DNA from: Whitmania pigra
Lineage: Eukaryota; Annelida; Clitellata; Hirudinida; Haemopidae
Assembly (NCBI GenBank): GCA_021613335.1
Contig: JAJTWR010000090.1
Span: 103,501-167,500, forward strand
Length of the DNA stretch: 64,000 bases
Direction: 5' to 3'
The notes under the pieces were generated by a model. That model was not told where the DNA came from. It worked only from the letters and a program-made list of their open reading frames with translations, and did no database searches. Each line of letters begins with the position of its first letter. Within the stretch, counting starts at the first letter, position 1. The position numbers were made by a program, and so were the translations under genes. Positions 13,253-29,152 of this stretch are shown here, piece by piece.

Positions 13253-14720
13253 GAGTGGAACTCCGCAATCTCTTGACCTCAAATCAGCCGTTACTCATCC
13301 ATCACTCGTGTCACGTGTCAATTCGTCGCCTGGATCACGTGACGATCACGTGAGTCAAAACTCGAGGCCTCCTCCGTCTCGCGGCTGAATGCGGGCCCTT
13401 TTGGTTGGCAGGTTGGGGTGAAAGAAAGCGGGGTATGGTGCGATGGCGGGTCTAGAACATCTTGGAGAGGAACTACTAACATAGCTACTAACTCATTTTA
13501 ACATTTTTGTCCAAAGTCGTAAATTAATTAAACGTAATATAAACTTAAATAAAAAATTCAATCAGATTTAATTAAGAACTAACAATTATGTCGGGACGTG
13601 GCCCTCAGAAATCCTCCTAAATATGCTGGTATGCAAATAAGTAGCATTAAGACTTTAGTGGGTCACGGTGGCAGAATCTGACCTGGGTACGACGGACGGA
13701 CGGAGTGGGGTGGGTAAAGCGTGCGTAAACAAGCTCTGTTTATCCATCCGTAGTTATTGCCCCTAAGCATGTTTTGGTAGGGAACAACGATGGCTGTGGT
13801 GAAAACTCCAGGGGAAATTTTATTGCCGAGGGCTGAATTTTCCGACAACATGGCCGCAGCCAGTACCCTCTTCTTTGGCTCGATTTATCGCTTTCTGTCT
13901 CTTCGTTTCTTTCACTTAATATTTTTAGGGGGGATTTTTTTTTGGTGAATTTTTAGATTTTTTTTTAATGTTTTTGTTTTAAATTTTGTGTGTTTATTGA
14001 ACGTAATAATAAATAATGTTTGTTTAATTGATAATCGAGATTAAGTTATCGTAGTCGTGGTTTGGTGATATTTTGCTGCTTACGTTACGTTGGTTTACAG
14101 ATTTACTGGCTGAAATTTTAGTGAATATTTGCAATATTTCGAACTTAATAATAATTATTGATTATTTTAATTAAACTAATTTATTCATTTATTTAATTAT
14201 TACTATTATTTACTTATTTATCTATTAAATAATAATTCTTCTTCGAGTTGAGAGTAAGAATGCACCAATCCGTGAATGAACATACGACATATGACAGACA
14301 GATTGATGCATGGGATGAATTAATGCACGAATGATCTGTCCCGCGCGGAAAGAGATGAATGAATGGATGGGCGGTCCACGCATGGCAGAGTGCCTCAACA
14401 AGTAGAACAACAAGCACCTTAAAAAGTCCAACGCAACTCCAAACACGTGCGACGATTTTGCCTTCCAGCAGCGGTTTCTCCATTCCAGGCTTGGATTATT
14501 TGATTTTCCAACAATTTTAACAACTTTCACAACGACAGGATAATTCTCAATCTGGACTAATAGATAAATTAGGACGATTAGATATTAATTACCATAAATT
14601 ATGAAATAAATATAATTATCATAAATTATGAAATAAATATAAATACGATAAATTAAGAAAGATTGGACTCTTTTAATGATCACTAAGTCGTGATAATAAC
14701 GTAAAAATAAGTTCCTTAAA
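13253..14720. other. Intergenic region upstream of the Runt gene
   Basis: About 1.5 kb with no convincing coding exon. It probably contains the promoter and 5' UTR of the Runt-domain gene, but I see no TATA box or other clear core element. Confidence 0.5.
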
Positions 14721-17035
<2,315 letters not shown>

Positions 17036-17226
17036 AATTGTGGAACAGACGTGTTTATTTTATTTTTTTTTGCAGCTCGAGATTTAAATCCATTTTGAAT
17101 TAGTTTAGTTTTAGAATTTTCTTTAAAATTTTTTTTATTGGTTTGAAATTTTTGTTTTTCTACAGTGCGATTTCAATTTAATTACTGAACAGAATCAAGT
17201 CATCGACTTGAGTTTATGGAGGCCAA

Positions 17227-17232
17227 AATAAA
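17227..17232 (+). terminator. Possible polyadenylation signal, Runt gene
   Basis: AATAAA about 190 bases after the Runt stop codon. The region from here to 17,840 has no gene; a tract of CAA/AAT triplets at about 17843-17952 precedes the synaptotagmin 3' end. Confidence 0.4.
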
Positions 17233-17842
17233 TGTAAATTTCTGTTTAAATATCTTTCGGTTGTAGTTCACAGCTCAAATTCCCCCAAAGAACATCATTT
17301 ATTCCTCAAAACAAGATCCTTGTCCAATGGCTTATTGACGATATTTAAGTAATAAATATAATTACGAGGTCAAATAGTTTTCTTTTTAAATCTACCTTGA
17401 TTGCACCTACCTGTAACAAAACAAAACAAAATAGGACGAGAAGAAGAAGAAGAGATGAGATACATGAACATGGTCTACACCTAGACTAACAACACCCTAA
17501 ACTGATGGGTCATCTATCCTGGATGGCGATACAGAAAAATATTCAATAGACTCGTGAGATCTCAGGAAAAGTAGCCGTCAAAGTAGTCGCTATCCAGGGT
17601 GGATCTCGAATCGATTTGAGGCTCAGTAGCAACCGAGACGGAAAGGGAAGCTGGACGCTCTCTAAAATAGATCCAGAATCTGCAACTCGGAGAAGAACTG
17701 ACTGCTGACTGCGTGCAAAGGTAGCCGGAAGATGACGTGTCACGACATGACGTGAGAAGTCATGCGTGACGGATACCGAGCATCGTGCAGTCATGCTCTC
17801 ACGAGTTCAAACAGAAATTGAAAGTTGGATAAAAGTGAATTT

Positions 17843-17952
17843 GCAACAACAACAACAACAACAACAGCAACAACAATAATAATAATAATAACACTAATAA
17901 TAATAACAATAATAGTAATAACAATAATAATAATAATAATAATAATAACAAT
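17843..17952. repeat. (CAA)n/(AAT)n microsatellite
   Basis: CAA then AAT triplets, with ACAATAAT mixtures, directly 3' of the synaptotagmin stop codon (minus strand). Confidence 0.9.
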
Positions 17953-17999
17953 AAAATTTAATTATTAATTAAATACAAGGGGGAACAAGTATTTACAAG

Positions 18000-20605
<2,606 letters not shown>

Positions 20606-21237
20606 TTCCGTTTTCAAGAACTTACCGACGAAAATGCCGTCCTTCTATCTGAAATAAATAGTTGATTTGCCACACTGATATTCAGTCACGGGTTTACTTC
20701 AAAATCGTCATTTAAATGTCGAATTGTTGTTCATGACAAATAAAATTTTAATCGAGTGCGATCGCTCGTCAAGAAAATCTCTTCGACTGACTTCGCAAAT
20801 ACATAAATGGCAACTCGCACCGCTATACTATGCTAATGCGGACCAAAACGTCTGCCACAACTGGCTCGATGCCCGCCGATCAATAATGGAGCCAATATCA
20901 TTTCACAACAGTGATTTTTTGCCTTTTTAAATATGTTTACTTGCTCTTTATATTTTATAAATACTTGTCAGCTACTTGAAGAAGCATGGGCATATGCTTT
21001 TGAATTTATTGATAAAAAATGCATTAGATTAAAACCACTAATTATTTATTTTCTATTATAATGTTATACTTAAATTATACTGCGTGGAATGTAAATAATA
21101 ATAATAGCAATAAATTTTTTTAATTTTATTGCCACGTTAAATAATTCTTTTCGCCATGTTGGACGATAACAAAATAAAACAAAACATTACCAATTAAGGG
21201 GTTACCTTTGCTTGTTAAACCGACATTGTTTTGAACG
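20606..21237. other. Divergent intergenic region syt1 / DUSP11
   Basis: About 630 bases between two genes transcribed away from each other, so both promoters should be here. No TATA box is evident on either side. A strong donor-like GTAAGT at about 20627 on the minus strand hints at a 5' UTR intron in synaptotagmin. Confidence 0.5.
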
Positions 21238-23507
21238 ATGAAGAAAATACCAGACAGGTTTTAGGCGCATTTTTTAATTTTTTGCCAAATTTTTTACGGT
21301 TCGTTCTAAATTGATAGGTGGGAGATTTATAAGCCGGTAGGGGCTGTAGTTAGAGGAACAAGATTTTTACCTTTTAAAGTGCCTCTCCAAGAAGTAAGTC
21401 GGATTGCTGAATGTATGTAGAATTTTAAATTAATATTTTCGCCGTTTATTTTAGCGATTGTCTCGGTTTCTCCCTGATGGAATCGCACCATTTACACCAG
21501 AAGATCTGGTCAATCATACGAAAGAACAAGGGTTCAACTTAGGACTAGTGATTGATCTAACAAATACAAAGAAGTATTACAGTAAAGAGGTACTTTGATG
21601 TTCTTTTAAAGACTTATTATTTTGTACTTCAGTAAAGTTTGTAATAAGACTTGTAAACAACTATTTTTAGCACATTGAAAAGTACAACATCGAATATGAG
21701 AAAATATTCACAGAAGGTCATGTGGTTCCAAGCAGCAGAGTGAGAGGAAGGCAAGTTGCAGAAAATGTTTCAATTAATTAATTAATAATTTATAATAATT
21801 AATCAGTTGAATAAGAAATAATTACTTGTTGAACTCGTTGAAATTTTTTCAAACTTCACAACTTCACTTAAATGACCAAATGTTAATAATGACTGTCTTT
21901 ATTTTCAGATTCTTTGACGTTGTTGACCAATTTTTAAAGTCAAATCCAGACGATAATGGTAAGTCGACGAGGCTCTCGCGATTTTAATTAACATCAACTA
22001 ATTTCTAATTTGTTAAATTACTTAACATAAAACCCATTTTGTAGTACTCATTGATATTCACATGATTTTAATTAACATTAACTAAATCCTAATTTGTTTA
22101 TTAAATTACTTAACATAAAATCATTTTGCAGTTCTCATCGGCGTCCATTGCACCCACGGTCTCAACAGAACCGGGTACTTGGTCTGCAGGTACATGATCG
22201 ACAAGATGAACAGAGATCCTGAAGATTCCATAAGTGGTGAGACGTACCGATAATTTCTTTTCTGCCTAGAAACTTGATAAATAATTACAAAACTGTGGCA
22301 CGTTCTCTCGCTGTTTATGCTTTGAATCTGTGTTTTGTTATCGTCGTTGCTTGTGTTGTCGTGTAATCGATGGCGAGTAGAATTCGAGATGGGCATCACA
22401 CCTTTTCGACACCTGCAGCGATTCACCTTCATCTTATTTCACCTTAACAATTGCTTCACAAACATTGTTGTTCATAATGTTCACGTGCTTCAATGACATG
22501 ATGCGTTGTAATAATAATTAATAATATTAATTTGTAAGGCACCAAGTGCACAGTTGTCAGAGTTATCAATTTCTTATTTGCTGTTTTATGACACTTAATT
22601 GGGCTTAGACTTCATGTAAAAAAATTTAGCAAATTGGATAAGCAACTTCTTGATGTATTTTGATAGAATTCTGATTCTTAATAATTTTTCTTATTTCAGC
22701 CTTCAACGAAGCAAGGGGCCACGACATGGAGAGACAGAACTACCTGGATGACCTGAGATTTACCTCTTATCCTGCACCTTCAAGGTGAGAAGTCACAACA
22801 ATTAAATGATATTATTAGGATTATTATTATTATTATTACTATTAACTAACTATTGGATGATAACTAGAGGATAGAATTAATTGTTATTATTAACTAATAG
22901 GTACCAGACTAATTAGATAATAATATTATTTAGAGGAATAAAAATACATGATCATTTAAATCTGAATTTTTTTCTTACAACGATCAGAAACGGAGATAAC
23001 GGAGACTTTTATGCAGAAGCAAAGGTCAACTCAACGACACTTGACGACCTGCAGCATCTAGACCAGGCGAACTTCGATTCCCCTTTCCGTAACGGCCCTC
23101 AATTTGGAATTCCAGCTGATTTTGATTTCCGTTCGTTCGACAGTCCGTATTTGGGAAGAGAATGGCCTCAATATGGAGAGGACCGAAGCCACGATCAGAG
23201 GGCGAGCCCTCGGGGTTACGGAACTTTCGGCAGACAAAGAAATCCACGCTCTCGCGATTCTCCCAGGGGTTCTTGGCGAGGACAAGACAGGTCCGACCGA
23301 GGGTCATCTTACCACGATCGTCGCGAGCCGGACGATTTCTTCCGCAGCCCGAGGCAGAGCCACCGAAACGACGCCCGTTCATTTTCCAGGGGTCATCCGT
23401 ACATGAACAACAACCATCCTCATTTTTATAGGGATTTCGGAAGGGACCTTTACCCCCCGCCCCCGTTCGGCTTTTACCCTCCCGAACCCAGACGAGATCG
23501 TTGGTGA
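21238..23507 (+). CDS. dusp11: RNA 5'-triphosphatase/diphosphatase, DUSP11 (PIR1) family
   Basis: Atypical dual-specificity phosphatase that removes 5' phosphates from RNA, usually nuclear. Exons: 21238-21257, 21318-21393, 21455-21589, 21671-21750, 21909-21958, 22132-22236, 22700-22784, 22988-23507; 356 residues. Family features: IPDRWEIYKPVG at the N-terminus, GTRFLPFKVPLQ, LGLVIDLTN, the catalytic loop HCTHGLNRTG (nucleophile Cys127, Arg133) and the ARGHDMERQNYLDDL helix. Exon 1 is only 20 bases; it was accepted because it joins in phase to give the conserved IPxRW motif. Intron 4 has a GC donor (AAG|GCAAGT). The 3' exon encodes a tail of about 170 residues rich in Arg, Asp, Ser and aromatic residues (RDSPRGSWRGQDRSDRG), likely RNA-binding and disordered. 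Confidence 0.93.
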
Positions 23508-23753
23508 TGGGAGTGGAGAATTGTAGACGGGGATTAGTGGCTCCGTTTAACCATTTTAATGACTTGTCGCTATTGTTTCAGTTTATGAAATTCGAGAAAG
23601 TTTTACATTTCTTTACGAAATGTTTCTTGTATTGGTCGTTTCGTGAATTCGCACTAGTTGCACTTCGTTCCAGCCCTTACGTCCGGATGTTGTTCCCCTA
23701 TCCGGACTCCTGTTTCATTAATAAAATTGCTGAGCGCGAAATTAATCCGATTA

Positions 23754-23759
23754 AATAAA
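23754..23759 (+). terminator. Polyadenylation signal, DUSP11 gene
   Basis: AATAAA about 250 bases after the stop codon and 230 bases before the next gene's start. A second hexamer-like ATAAAA occurs at about 23722. Confidence 0.5.
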
Positions 23760-23952
23760 ACTTGTACGCGACGATTTTTTTTTAAAACCAGACGAAATCG
23801 GAGTAGCCATGGTTCGCTCTTTCTTGAATAGCGACTGGCGTTACGCTCGCCCACTCAGTTACAGTACAGTCAGTTAGGCTTTCGTAATTTTTTTAATTAA
23901 ATAAACAAAAGTTCCCTATTCGTAGCGTGACGTCATTTGTTTTCTTTCCCAG

Positions 23953-23982
23953 AATGTCAATTCGAAAGTTTCCGGAGCTCTG
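23953..23982 (+). other. Upstream ORF before the guanylyl cyclase
   Basis: A nine-codon ORF (ATG TCA ... CTC TGA, peptide MSIRKFPEL) ends 9 bases before the main start at 23992. If within the transcript it could reduce initiation at the main ATG. Confidence 0.4.
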
Positions 23983-23991
23983 ATAGGAGAG

Positions 23992-26900
23992 ATGATAGTC
24001 CTATTTTTTATTGGCATCGCTTTTGAAATCGTATACGGAACGTTCATATTCAACTTAAACCATGCGCTCGCTATCAGAGAAGAAATTATTGTCCTCGGCT
24101 ACATCGACCTCATCCACGGAGAGCTCGAAATCGATTTAGAAGATCTTTTCAACGATGCTGCCTTCCTGGAGGCCATAGGCAAGAATGACATTTTGCCGGG
24201 CGTGAGCATATTCGTCGTACCTCTGTTTACCAAGTGCCAAAGACATTACGTCGACTCGGCAGTCATAAAATTCATGACGGCTTACGCCGGCTTCAGAAAC
24301 CTCAGTAAGTCCGAAGAGTCGCACGCTTACATAGTGATGAATAATTGCGACTTGTCTTGCTCGACTACCCTCTTCCTCAAAGTCATCGAAATACCGACCT
24401 TCATCTCCCTGTGCGTCACAGTCGGGGTTAACGAGAAAGTGGCTTTCATAACCTCAAGTAAGGAAGGTATATCTGCCAAGAACGAGAAGGTCGTCATGAT
24501 GAAAACCTCGAATATTTACAAACCGGACATTCTAGACATGGCCGAGATGGTTCGAAGTACTCTTAAATATCTCAGACTGAATTGCCTAAACGTTGTCACC
24601 GTACCCGAAACCCATTACGGCAGGGTTGGTTGAGAAATGGTATTTGAAGTTGTATGAGAAACATGAGATTGATGAATTTTTTTTTTTGTGAATAGCCCAA
24701 AGTCGGAGGGTAGCGTCCCCTCAAATTACGTTCCTAGACCGAACCATTCTTCATTCTAAAAGGCTAGGTTGCGAAACCGATACTTTTTCAGCGCTCTTAA
24801 GCCACAACAGTAAAACATCAATGAGCATCTTCTGCCTTGAATAAAACTCGTTAAGAACCCAATGAACTTCCACAATGTCCACTCCGCAGATGATTTTCAG
24901 AAACATTTTCGATTGCCACGTTAGCGAAACGTTCGACGTTAGGAACGAAATCTACCTGTCAGCGATCGACAAAAACGACAGTTTTTCCAGGAGACCAAAA
25001 GTCTACCTGCTTCTCATGAGCGAACACGACGCTCTGGAATATCACGAGGCCGTGATGAATGAAAACTTTGCCGACAAGAAGATACCGATAATACTGACCA
25101 ATAGAATCGATCCGAACGACAGCAGCACATTTCAAAGATTCTACAAACTGGTTTTATTTTATTTTATTATATTATATTTTAGTTTATTAGCTTTTAAAGG
25201 CAATAACCTTTTTCTACTGTTTTAATTTAGAGACGAAAAATAAATAATAATAAAAAATATTTTCCACGACCACAGAAGCGGGCTCTCTTCTTCGATCAGA
25301 AGGATGGAAATCCTCTGCTCGCCAGATCGAAATTCAACACCAACAGTACCGACTCGGTCCCGATTTATTTCTACGACCGAGTCATTCACTCGCTCAAGCA
25401 AGTCATGGCCAGCGCCAGACAGATCTTGAGAAATACTAGAGAAGAGGTGCCTGGCCTTATCAATGAATTTTCGATAACGGACGGCCATTCCGATTTGTGG
25501 CTCATGTGGAGGGACGCAGACAGCACTCGCTGGATCAACTTTGGCAAGTATTATTTCGCCAACAAGACGACCATAAAGAAAATACCTGAGGCAGGCCTAT
25601 GGGTAGGCGATGATGCTGTGGTTTGGTTATGCAATGATTATAACATGTATAATCATATTGTGGTTATGAATGAAATAAGTAGCCGATGAGGTTATTTAAA
25701 TTTTTAATTGCTATGTAAAAAAACAAGTGGTAGAGTGGAATAGAATGTAATTGATGAGAATCTATAAACATTTAATTGCTTTCTAAAAATGAAATTCAAT
25801 TTCTCAACCTCAGTCAACTTTTCTACAAGTCTACAAAATCTCCTTCATTCAAACCCACTTTTTTTTTATTTACAATCAAAGACCCTTCCATCAACTCTTT
25901 TGTCAATAACTACGTCCTTTAAAATCGCCAGAAGGGAAGCATCCGATATCATCATCTATTTGACAGGATTTATTTCCTGAGACTATGAAAGATTGGGATG
26001 CTGTCGACTTGTGCGGCATGGACGGCCACGACTGCAAAGACTACACGTACGGCTTCAACCAAAAGTACCTACTGATGATCAGGGCGGTCGCGTTGATCGG
26101 TTTGATAATTTTCGGCTATTTCGTTTACCTTGCCGTTCGGTTCAAGGTCTTGCAAAAAAGTGTCGTCCAGTGGAAGATATCCTACTACGACGACGTCAAA
26201 CGCTCGCACGACCTACGCAAGCAGACGTCGGCGATAGCTGCCGTCGTGCGCAAAAAGTCCAGCATGTCCACTCCGCAAACTCAAGGTTCCATACACCAGG
26301 CCCTGATTGCGTCAAAGGCGATGTTGAATGCCAATAAATCAAACTCGCCTGGCCCTGGTTCGAGTGGACACTTTGGGAGGGTTGAAATTCAACCAAAAAA
26401 AGGGAATGGAAACTTGAACAAGAGCGCTGGTCGGGATATCTCGATGACGCCGTCCAGGAGATTCAAGAGGGGCAAGTTCAGAAGACTGAGGAAGACTCTG
26501 AAGGACATCATGTTTAGACAAACAAGTCCAATGGATTCGAGCTTCGATGTGCCCAGAAAGAGCAGCTTGTTCGAGAAGAGTCAGAGCGTCAATAATCTGG
26601 CCTTCTTTCAAGAAGAGGAAGTCTTCCTTAGCCGGATGCATCACGGGAAGCTCTGGGAAAACATGTTCAATACGAAGATCTTAGAAGAGCTCGAGCAGAT
26701 GAAGAACTTGAACCATGAAAATCTCTTGCCGTTTCTCGGCGTCAGCATGAAGTATGGTACCATACTCATGTTGGCTGCCAGGAGAGGCAGTCTTAGGGAC
26801 ATCATCAAGGACAGGTGTCTGAACCAGGTGGGTTGATTTCGGCGAATTCGGCGGAGACACTTATTTAATGCATATGTCACATTTTTTAGCTATTTGTCCT

Positions 26901-28812
26901 TATAAAGTTTGTGTTCAACATTTTACATTTAGAATTCTATTGCACCTGTATGATCGCTACAAAATTAGGAATATCGATAACCAAATAAATTAATTGCAGC
27001 TTTAACAAAAAAATCAATTAATTCACTAATTGCGGGTAATCGAATAAATAATACCCAGACATATTGACCTTCCTAACGCAGGTATTCAACCTGGGCATAA
27101 TGGTCTCCATACTCATCGACATTGCCAAAGGAATGGACTACCTCCACGACAGCGACATCGGCTCTCACGGCAGCCTCAGGAGCAGCAAGTGCGTCCTCGA
27201 CAATCGCTGGAACTGCAAGATTACCGGCTACGGTCTAAAGAGCATCAGAGAATACAAGTTGAGGAAGAAAAAAAAGGCAACAATTCACAACTTCCTCTAT
27301 TACGCTCCAGAACTTCTTCGTACTCCAATCAATTACAGATCAATATACGGTACGAGGAAAGGAGATATTTACGCGTTTGGAATCATCCTCCAAGAGGCCA
27401 TTCTCATGGATCAGCCGTACTCCCTTGAAATTAAGAATAAGAATATGGACATTGTGAACATTCTGGTTCATGTGAGTTTTTTGGACACTATGCTAAATTT
27501 TTAATCTGATACTCCTGGAAATTTGATTCCCAATTATGCTGGTGTATTTTGTGGTTTATTCTTTTTTATTCCTTTAATATTTTCTAAGGCAAAAAATCAG
27601 ATATGATTTTTTAATATGCCAGATCTTTGAATTTTTTAAATACTAGCTATCTCGACTTAATCTTATTTATTTATTTATTCGAAGGTTCGTTCTCGCAAAG
27701 AACAAAAGCCATTCCGACCGAGTCTGGGCGAAAACTGTCGAGAAGAATGGAAGATGTTGGCGGAAGCTTGTTGGCACGAAATTCCAGAAAACAGGTTCAA
27801 TTTCATGCAGATAGTGACCATCCTTAGAAAGCTAGCAGGCACCGAGAACTTGACATTTGTGGAGCGCCTTTCCCAAAGACTGGAGCAAAACGTCTCTAAT
27901 CTGGGCAATATGGTGAGCGATTTGACAGCAGACGTCCAAAAAGAAAGCGAAAAGACAAACGCGTTCCTAAGCTGCCTCCTGCCCAAAATTGTGGCACAGG
28001 ATTACATCTTAGGAAAGTCTTATAAGCCAGAGATATTCCAGAATGTGACCATCCTTTGTACTGACATTATCGGATTTACTAAGGTCAGGTAAATTTTAGT
28101 TTAAAATTGAAGTTAACAGATCTATCGATCTGTTCTAAACAAATGTAAATACAATTTTTTTTCACGAAGCTCTCGAGCATGTCGACACCTAGACAGACCG
28201 TTGAGTTTTTGAGAAATCTCTACTCTAGATACGACGCCATCGTAACTAAAAGAGATGCATACAAGGTTCGGAATATTTGAATAGATGATAGATCGATTGG
28301 TTTTATTAATTGTACTCCAATTGATCGATCCAGCTGGAAACCATAGGTGATGCATACATCGTCATAAGCGGATGTCCGGAAAGGAATGGCAACTTTCACG
28401 CATCCGAGGTTGCTCAAATTGCTCTCTCCATTGTCAGCTTGATGAGTTCGCTAAAAATCCCGCACCTACCTCGTGAGGTTGTCCAAATAAGAGCCGGCGT
28501 TCATTCCGGTCCCGTAATAGCAGGAGTAGTCGGTTTAAAAGTGGGCGTGTTTATAACAAACGAATAGTCACTAAAAAATAAAAAAAACTAACATTACATT
28601 TTGTGTTTAAGGTGCCTAGGTTTTGTATTTTCGGCAAAACTTATAACGTAGCTGAAATGCTGGAAGGAGCAAGCGAAGCGAACAAGATTCTGATAAGCAA
28701 AGTTTCTGTCGACCTATTACCGAGGAACCATTTCTTGTTAGAGCACCGTGGAAAATTGGATTTACCGGACAAGGAAACATTGGAGACATACTTCCTGGTC
28801 AAGAAGTTGTGA
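23992..28812 (+). CDS. Receptor-type guanylyl cyclase
   Basis: Single-span membrane receptor predicted to make cGMP. Exons: 23992-24624, 24890-25150, 25276-25602, 25967-26827, 27082-27471, 27685-28083, 28170-28265, 28334-28540, 28612-28812; 1124 residues. Order: signal peptide (about 1-16), a divergent ligand-binding region, a juxtamembrane P-x-CG-DG-DC cysteine pair, a membrane span (about 447-464), a kinase-homology domain (HGSLRSSKCVLDNRW; DFG position is ITGYGL), a dimerisation helix, and a class III cyclase domain. In the cyclase both metal aspartates (D951, D995), the guanine-recognising Glu991 and Cys1063, and Asn1070 are present. The transition-state arginine expected four residues after Asn1070 is Met1074, so activity may be reduced or lost. 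The extracellular part is too divergent to name a ligand. The exon 1/2 junction was set by phase. Confidence 0.9.
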
Positions 28813-29152
28813 CGATAAAATATTCTAAGGCCGAGATTGCTTTGTCTTCAGCTAATTGACACCTAGCGATTCGATAATAGGATTAAATATTATTTTTATT
28901 GAAATTAATGCATAACGCAATATTTTAAGAATAAATCTATTGGAAAGGCTTTGTGTTCATCGCTCGCAGTTTATCTATGACCCGACATAAAATAATTCGG
29001 CGATTATTTAGGACGTAAAGTGTTTCACGAATGATCCTATAAACATTTTGAGGATCGCCACCGGCATTCGTTTCCATCAGGTATTTGAGTACGGACAGGC
29101 GAGAGGTGATTCTAACACTGACTGGTTAAAACACTCGTTTCACTTGTGAAAT
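28813..29152. other. Short intergenic spacer
   Basis: 340 bases between the guanylyl cyclase stop and the DCAF5 start, both plus strand. AATAAA occurs at about 28930; no TATA box for DCAF5. Confidence 0.5.

Noticed and set aside
23104..23431. Alternative overlapping frames in the DUSP11 last exon
   Set aside because: Only the frame that continues the phosphatase through the splice at 22988 is phase-consistent; the others are shadows of its Arg-rich codons.
25603..25689. Guanylyl cyclase ending at the exon 3 stop as a soluble receptor
   Set aside because: TGG|GTAGGC is a usable donor in phase with the juxtamembrane exon, and the cysteine pair typical of the stalk follows only after splicing.
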